From assembly GCA_018343915.1 (NCBI GenBank), contig JABRWF010000001.1:1798001-1862000 (forward strand): a stretch of DNA of 64,000 nt, read 5' to 3'. The notes under the pieces were generated by a model. The model was not told the origin of the DNA. It worked only from the letters and a program-made list of their open reading frames with translations, and did no database searches. Of this stretch, positions 59,860-64,000 are shown piece by piece. Made by a program: the position numbers and the translations under genes. The stretch comes from Agroathelia rolfsii (taxonomy: Eukaryota; Basidiomycota; Agaricomycetes; Amylocorticiales; Amylocorticiaceae). Position 1 is the first letter of the stretch; each line of letters starts with the position of its first letter.

Positions 59860-60594
59860 CTAGGGCATGGATCTGGAGGTCCTATGTCGATCCTCCTTCT
59901 CCATCACCAAGCTCTTTTCGTCGTGTGAGGAATAATGAGCCCAATAGCCTAAAATAATTGAAAAGTTCATCCTGTGAGAAGGGTGCGCTTGTAAATTAAC
60001 TCTTCTAACACACCGATTTCTATCCTCATATGTTTCTTTTACCGTCCGTTCTTCAGAGCCTATCATGGGAGGTTCTGGATGCAGCTTATGGAGGCTTGTT
60101 GATGTATACTCGGATGCCACGGCGTTAGCGTGATCATGATCGTTAACTAGAGAAGGCCCGGCATGGGTTATGGAAAACAATCTTCGATGCTGCTGTTCAG
60201 CATGTAGATCATGCAGAAAGCTATTGGTCTCCTTATACAGCCTCATAGCATGCTTGTTCTGGTCTAAGTAGTATTCTTCGGCAGAAGGTGCTTCTTCTTC
60301 TTCTTCATAGTCAATGTCTTCCTCGGCGTCGTCATCATCGAGTTGGGTCTGTGGCGAAAGCGTCATGTCCATCTTCTGTTCGCGCACATGGCCATCCAAG
60401 GAGGGTGCCACCGTCCGTCTACGCTTACGGTGTCCATAACCACTGTCAATGTCTGTTGTACCGTTATTGCTGGTAGAAGCTTGCGCGGCCCAAGAGTTAT
60501 TGTAGACGGGATAATTGGGATGGAATAAATCTTGATCGTCTAGGTAAGCAGATGCAAATCCCACCGGGGATGCAGGGCGCTGTCTTTTGAGCAT
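59860..60594 (-). CDS. uncharacterised acidic nuclear-type protein
   Basis: Exons 60594-60014 and 59971-59860; 230 aa. It starts MLKRQRPASPVGFASAYLDD and carries a bipartite-looking basic cluster (GHRKRRRTVAPS), a strongly acidic stretch (DDDDAEEDIDYEEEEEAP) and, near the C-terminus, SEERTVKETYEDRNR and a region that may interact with other proteins. These features suggest a nuclear protein; no domain is recognised. The intron (60013-59972) is 42 nt and stop-free, so its removal is inferred from splice signals only. Small proteins beginning MLKRQRP are, from memory, common in mushrooms. Confidence 0.7.
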   Translation of the reverse strand: MLKRQRPASPVGFASAYLDDQDLFHPNYPVYNNSWAAQASTSNNGTTDIDSGYGHRKRRRTVAPSLDGHVREQKMDMTLSPQTQLDDDDAEEDIDYEEEEEAPSAEEYYLDQNKHAMRLYKETNSFLHDLHAEQQHRRLFSITHAGPSLVNDHDHANAVASEYTSTSLHKLHPEPPMIGSEERTVKETYEDRNRCVRRVNLQAHPSHRMNFSIILGYWAHYSSHDEKSLVMEKEDRHRTSRSMP

Positions 60595-60963
60595 TTTGGG
60601 AAGGATACCAAAGATGCAATTTCTTGAGTGCTCAACGAGATGAAAGTGAGAGGGATGATGAAGAGAGGAGAGGGTCCTCCCCTGTGGCCTAAATGCCTCC
60701 TTGATTGCAGCAAGCCAGAAAAGTTATGAAAGCCGTGATTGCGTAAGGAGAGGAGAGTGCATGATCACCTTCCTGATTGGGTAGGTAACTTGGTTTGTAT
60801 AATCTGCTTGTCTTGTGTAAACCAGCAAAGTAAGCCAACTAGTAAACCACGCACAACAACAGCAGAACAACACAGCAACGTCTGCACCCCACATAAAGTC
60901 ACCATCATCATCTTACACTGCTGCTCATTTTTCTTTGACATCTGATCCTTCAGTCTGCATACG
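60595..60963. promoter_or_regulatory. divergent promoter, acidic protein / WDR70
   Basis: 369 bp between two start codons; no named element. Confidence 0.45.
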
Positions 60964-63673
60964 ATGGCAGACCAAGATGTATTCGCTGCCATGGGTATCT
61001 CCGGCTTTGGCAAGCCAGCGCAAAAGCGCAAGCCCGCCCCGGCACGGTTCGAGGAGACAAAGCGTGACGTGAGTAGTATAGCCTTCGTTTCGTTCTCCTG
61101 CAGCATAGCGTAGTAGCAAAAGTCCCTGTGATACATGTGCATGCGGCGTCTCACTGGAGTCTCTTCTTTTTTGCTGTCCTATTGCGTTTCGGCTGCTTCG
61201 TAGCCGTTTACTTAGCCTTCTGCTCACGATATGAACTCATTCGCTAGGTTTCGTCTTCTGCAGTGTCAAAGAATGACGTAGGCTTGTTGCCAGCTGCTCC
61301 TGCTATCGCCTCTTCCTCGTCTGCGTCAGCATCTGCAAAACCCAAAAACGCTGATGATAGTGAAGACGACGGCGAAGATGATAATGAGCCGGGACCCCCA
61401 TTGCCACCCGGGCTCAAGTCACAGCCAGACGACGAAGAGCCCGAGTTTCCGGGGGACGATGATGATGATGATGATGTCGCTGCTCCGGGCGGTGGCGAGG
61501 ACGAGTTCCCGGTGTCGCACGAGGTTGTACTCAAGGACCACACCAAGGTCGTCTCCGCGCTTGCACTTGATCCGTCGGGCGCGCGCATTCTGAGCGGCTC
61601 GCATGATTATGATGTCAAGCTGTGGGACTTTGGTGGTATGGATGCGGGTGCGCGCGCAAAGCCGTTCAAGAGTTGGGAGCCAGCGGGGAGCTATTATGTA
61701 TGTATTCTCTCTCACTCTTTTTGGTTTGCAAGGTTTTAGTGGTGAGGGTGTATGGCTGAATCCTCCGATGTTTCTTAGGTGAACGATCTAAAGTACTCCA
61801 ATGACGGCCAAAGGTTCTTAGTCATCTCTGGAACGATGCAGGCACGACTGTACAACCGTGACGGAGAGGAGCAGTATGTTGTGTTTCCAGTTGATATCGT
61901 ATGCTAAGAGTAGACTAACCTGACTCTCAGGGCAGCGTATATTAAGGGTGATCCCTATATTAGAGATATGAAAAATACTGCGTATGTATCCCTTCACTGA
62001 TTTACGTATTGCCTTTTCTTCTTCTTCTAACATCAACACCTGTTTTGCCAATTTTAGTGGTCACGTTGGCGAACTGTCTTCCTGCTCATGGCATCCTAAG
62101 GACTCAGAGACTTTCATCACGGCGTCCGCCGATTCTACAATACGGTATGTTACAACAATAATCATCATCTATGTGATGAATTGTAATATCTGACTTCTAC
62201 TGTATAGTATTTGGGAGGTTGAGAACAAGAGAAAACAAAAGACAGTTATTGTCGTCAAGTCAAAGGAGCGGGGAGCACGAACACGTGTTACTGCCTGTGG
62301 GTATTCTACAGATGGTAATCTGATTGGTGGAGGTGAGAGACAATTGGGTACTATTGTTCCTTTCCCATACTCATACATGGTCACTGTCTCTTACAGCTTG
62401 TTTCGACGGTGCGCTTCATGTCTGGAAGACCAACTCGAACTTTGTCCGGCCCGATATGACAATCGAAGGTGCCCATACGAAGGGCGCGGAAGTGGGCTCC
62501 ATGACATTTTCGGTTGATGGGCGGACCATGATGACACGTGGAGGGGATGAGACTGTTAAATGTATGTGGAGACCCATATCTTTGATATTAATCTGATCAT
62601 CTATTCTAGTGTGGGATCTGCGTTCATTTAAGAAGCCATTGGCGACTCGGACGGGACTTTCAACGTTGTATCCGACGACGAACGCCATCTTCAGTCCGAA
62701 TGACAAATATGTTGTGACTAGCCAGGGCGCAGAAACCAAAGGTGGCAAGGGCAGGATTATGATATTAAACAAGACGGACTTGGAGGTTGTCAAACAGCTT
62801 GAAGTCGACTCGACACCAGTCAAGGTCATTTGGCACTCCAAGATTAATCAGGTATGGATATAATGCCATGACTTGTATCTCATTCGCTCATGCTCATCCA
62901 TTCTAGATTGTGACTGGTATGGCTAACGGCCAAATCGTGGTCATGTATTCGCCTACGACGTCGTTGAATGGCGCCAAGCTCCTGCACGTCAAGGGTCCTC
63001 CGAGGAAACGACAAATTGACGACCTGCCAGACTCGGTTACGCCGCACATTCTTACGCCACACGCTCTGCCCGCATTCCGCGACGGCGAGGGACTTATTGG
63101 CGGCAGCAAACGCAAGCGCGAAAAGGACCGGTTGGACCCCCGCAAAAGCAGACGACCCGACTTGCCTGTCACTGGCCCTGGGCGTGGTGGACGTGTGGGT
63201 GCGAGCGCGACGCAGCATGTTGTACAGAATTTGGTGCGGGATACGACGAGAGACGAAGATGTGCGTGTCTATTTTCTTTCTTTCTTGATCCCTTGCCTGA
63301 TGGCTACTGCCATGGGCTACTTGTCCGAGTCATGCCCATCTGTCACTCATATTTACATTTGCACGCCACATCTTTTTTCCTTTTCTATTCAACGATCAAT
63401 TGGAGGACGCTAACCATCTAACCTACAGCCACGCGAGGCATTACTCAAGTACGCCAAAATGGCAGAAGAAGATCCGCAATGGACGGCAGGTAAGGAGGTC
63501 CCGACCCTGACAGGAGTCGTGATCGTGTGCAAGCACGTGACGGCTGTGTCGGAAATGATGGCGGAGAATGAAATGCTGACGTGGCTTTGTTTTGCTCAGC
63601 ATGGCGCGCGAACCAGCCGAAGCCGGTGTTCCAGGAGGTGGATACCAATGCAGAGGAGGAGGAGGAGGAAGAG
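60964..63673 (+). CDS. WDR70: WD40 protein WDR70 homologue
   Basis: WD-repeat protein of the WDR70/Gad-1 family, linked in other eukaryotes to chromatin and DNA repair (with the CRL4 ligase). Exons 60964-61068, 61248-61697, 61779-61873, 61931-61981, 62058-62144, 62208-62332, 62397-62561, 62610-62851, 62907-63260, 63429-63489, 63600-63673; 602 aa. It has an N-terminal GISGFGKPAQKRK segment and an acidic linker (DDDDDDD). About seven WD repeats follow (LDPSGARILSGSHDYDVKLWD, CSWHPKDSETFITASADSTI, FDGALHVWK, TMMTRGGDETVKLWDLRSF). Then come the family tail blocks KRKREKDRLDPRKSRRPDLP, DPREALLKYAKMAEEDPQW and AWRANQPKPVFQEVD, and an acidic end (EEEEEEE). Family assignment rests on the two tail blocks as well as the propeller. 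Confidence 0.93.
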
Positions 63674-63944
63674 TGAGGGGTGTTATGGGGTCTACTATGT
63701 TGCACTGGGGGCTGCGAAGGACGAGGAGAGGGACAGATGGGAGGGAATCAACAGAGGAATCGCGGCGGGTGGTCGGACCTCCAAATTGGATGGGGGTATA
63801 TAATCCGAAAGGGGGCCAGGCGCGGCTGGAGGTGCCCCAAGACTCCCTTTCCACCCAATCCCTGCCTGTGTGACAGACGTGTCACGCGTCGCGTCGTCCC
63901 CCCCGCCAGATCGCTCTCTTCAACGCGTCTCTTGCAATCCGTTC

Positions 63945-63984
63945 ATGTCCTCTGTCGCCACGCTCGCCACCCCCGTGGATCCAT
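63945..63984 (+). CDS. possible first exon of a gene running off the window
   Basis: ATG 63945 opens MSSVATLATPVDP and meets a gtgagc donor at 63985 (phase 1). The upstream 60 bp are pyrimidine-rich, as before other genes here. Too short to identify; the sequence ends 16 bases later. Confidence 0.3.
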
Positions 63985-64000
63985 GTGAGCGTCTCTCTTT

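Overview
The window is nuclear DNA of an agaricomycete mushroom (Basidiomycota). The genes are split by many very short introns (mostly 42-70 nt), intergenic distances are short, and the gene order is that of a mushroom mating-type A (homeodomain) region. At the centre are two divergently transcribed homeodomain genes, HD2 (minus, 25283-27298) and HD1 (plus, 27481-29521), sharing a 182-bp promoter. Beside them lies the beta-flanking gene (23331-24588), the classical flank marker of this locus. No tRNA, rRNA or CRISPR array was found.

Left arm (1-24.6 kb): RPB2 (minus, cut by the window edge), a fructosamine-3-kinase-type gene, a YqjM-class old yellow enzyme, an uncharacterised histidine-rich-tailed protein, a 2.5-kb gene-free stretch with a possible structured RNA, a D-amino-acid oxidase, glycogenin, an ABC1/ADCK2-type mitochondrial kinase (CQD1/YPL109C type), a threonine-rich GPI-anchored-type wall protein, a small repeat-helix protein and the beta-flanking gene. 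Glycogenin and the YPL109-type kinase are, as far as I recall, frequent neighbours of mushroom HD loci.

Right side of HD1 (30-35 kb): a decayed tandem segmental duplication. The unit is an NAD(P)-binding (NmrA-like) gene plus the 3' end of UTP4. There are three NmrA-like copies (two broken, one intact at 33766-34708) and one truncated UTP4 pseudogene in front of the intact UTP4 (35487-38423). A 5'-truncated LINE sits inside one broken copy. The metallopeptidase gene MIP, usual beside HD1, is not present in this window.

Right arm (38.7-64 kb): mostly conserved housekeeping genes. They are TIM10, a ZNF706-type small zinc-finger protein, threonine aldolase, a dual-specificity phosphatase, TVP23, an unknown multi-pass membrane protein, an F-box/LRR protein, a tiny LINE fragment with a clear target-site duplication, RPB8, DLT1, an unknown 149-aa protein, a mitochondrial rhodanese, frataxin, an unknown acidic nuclear-type protein, WDR70 and the first exon of a possible further gene.

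How they work together: HD1 and HD2 proteins from different mates dimerise to start sexual development. The other genes are linked passengers serving transcription (RPB2, RPB8), ribosome assembly (UTP4), mitochondria (TIM10, frataxin, rhodanese, the ABC1 kinase), Golgi and glycogen metabolism. Exon models were built by hand from splice signals and reading-frame arithmetic; every multi-exon model given adds up to a whole number of codons. Start codons and weak introns are noted where uncertain.
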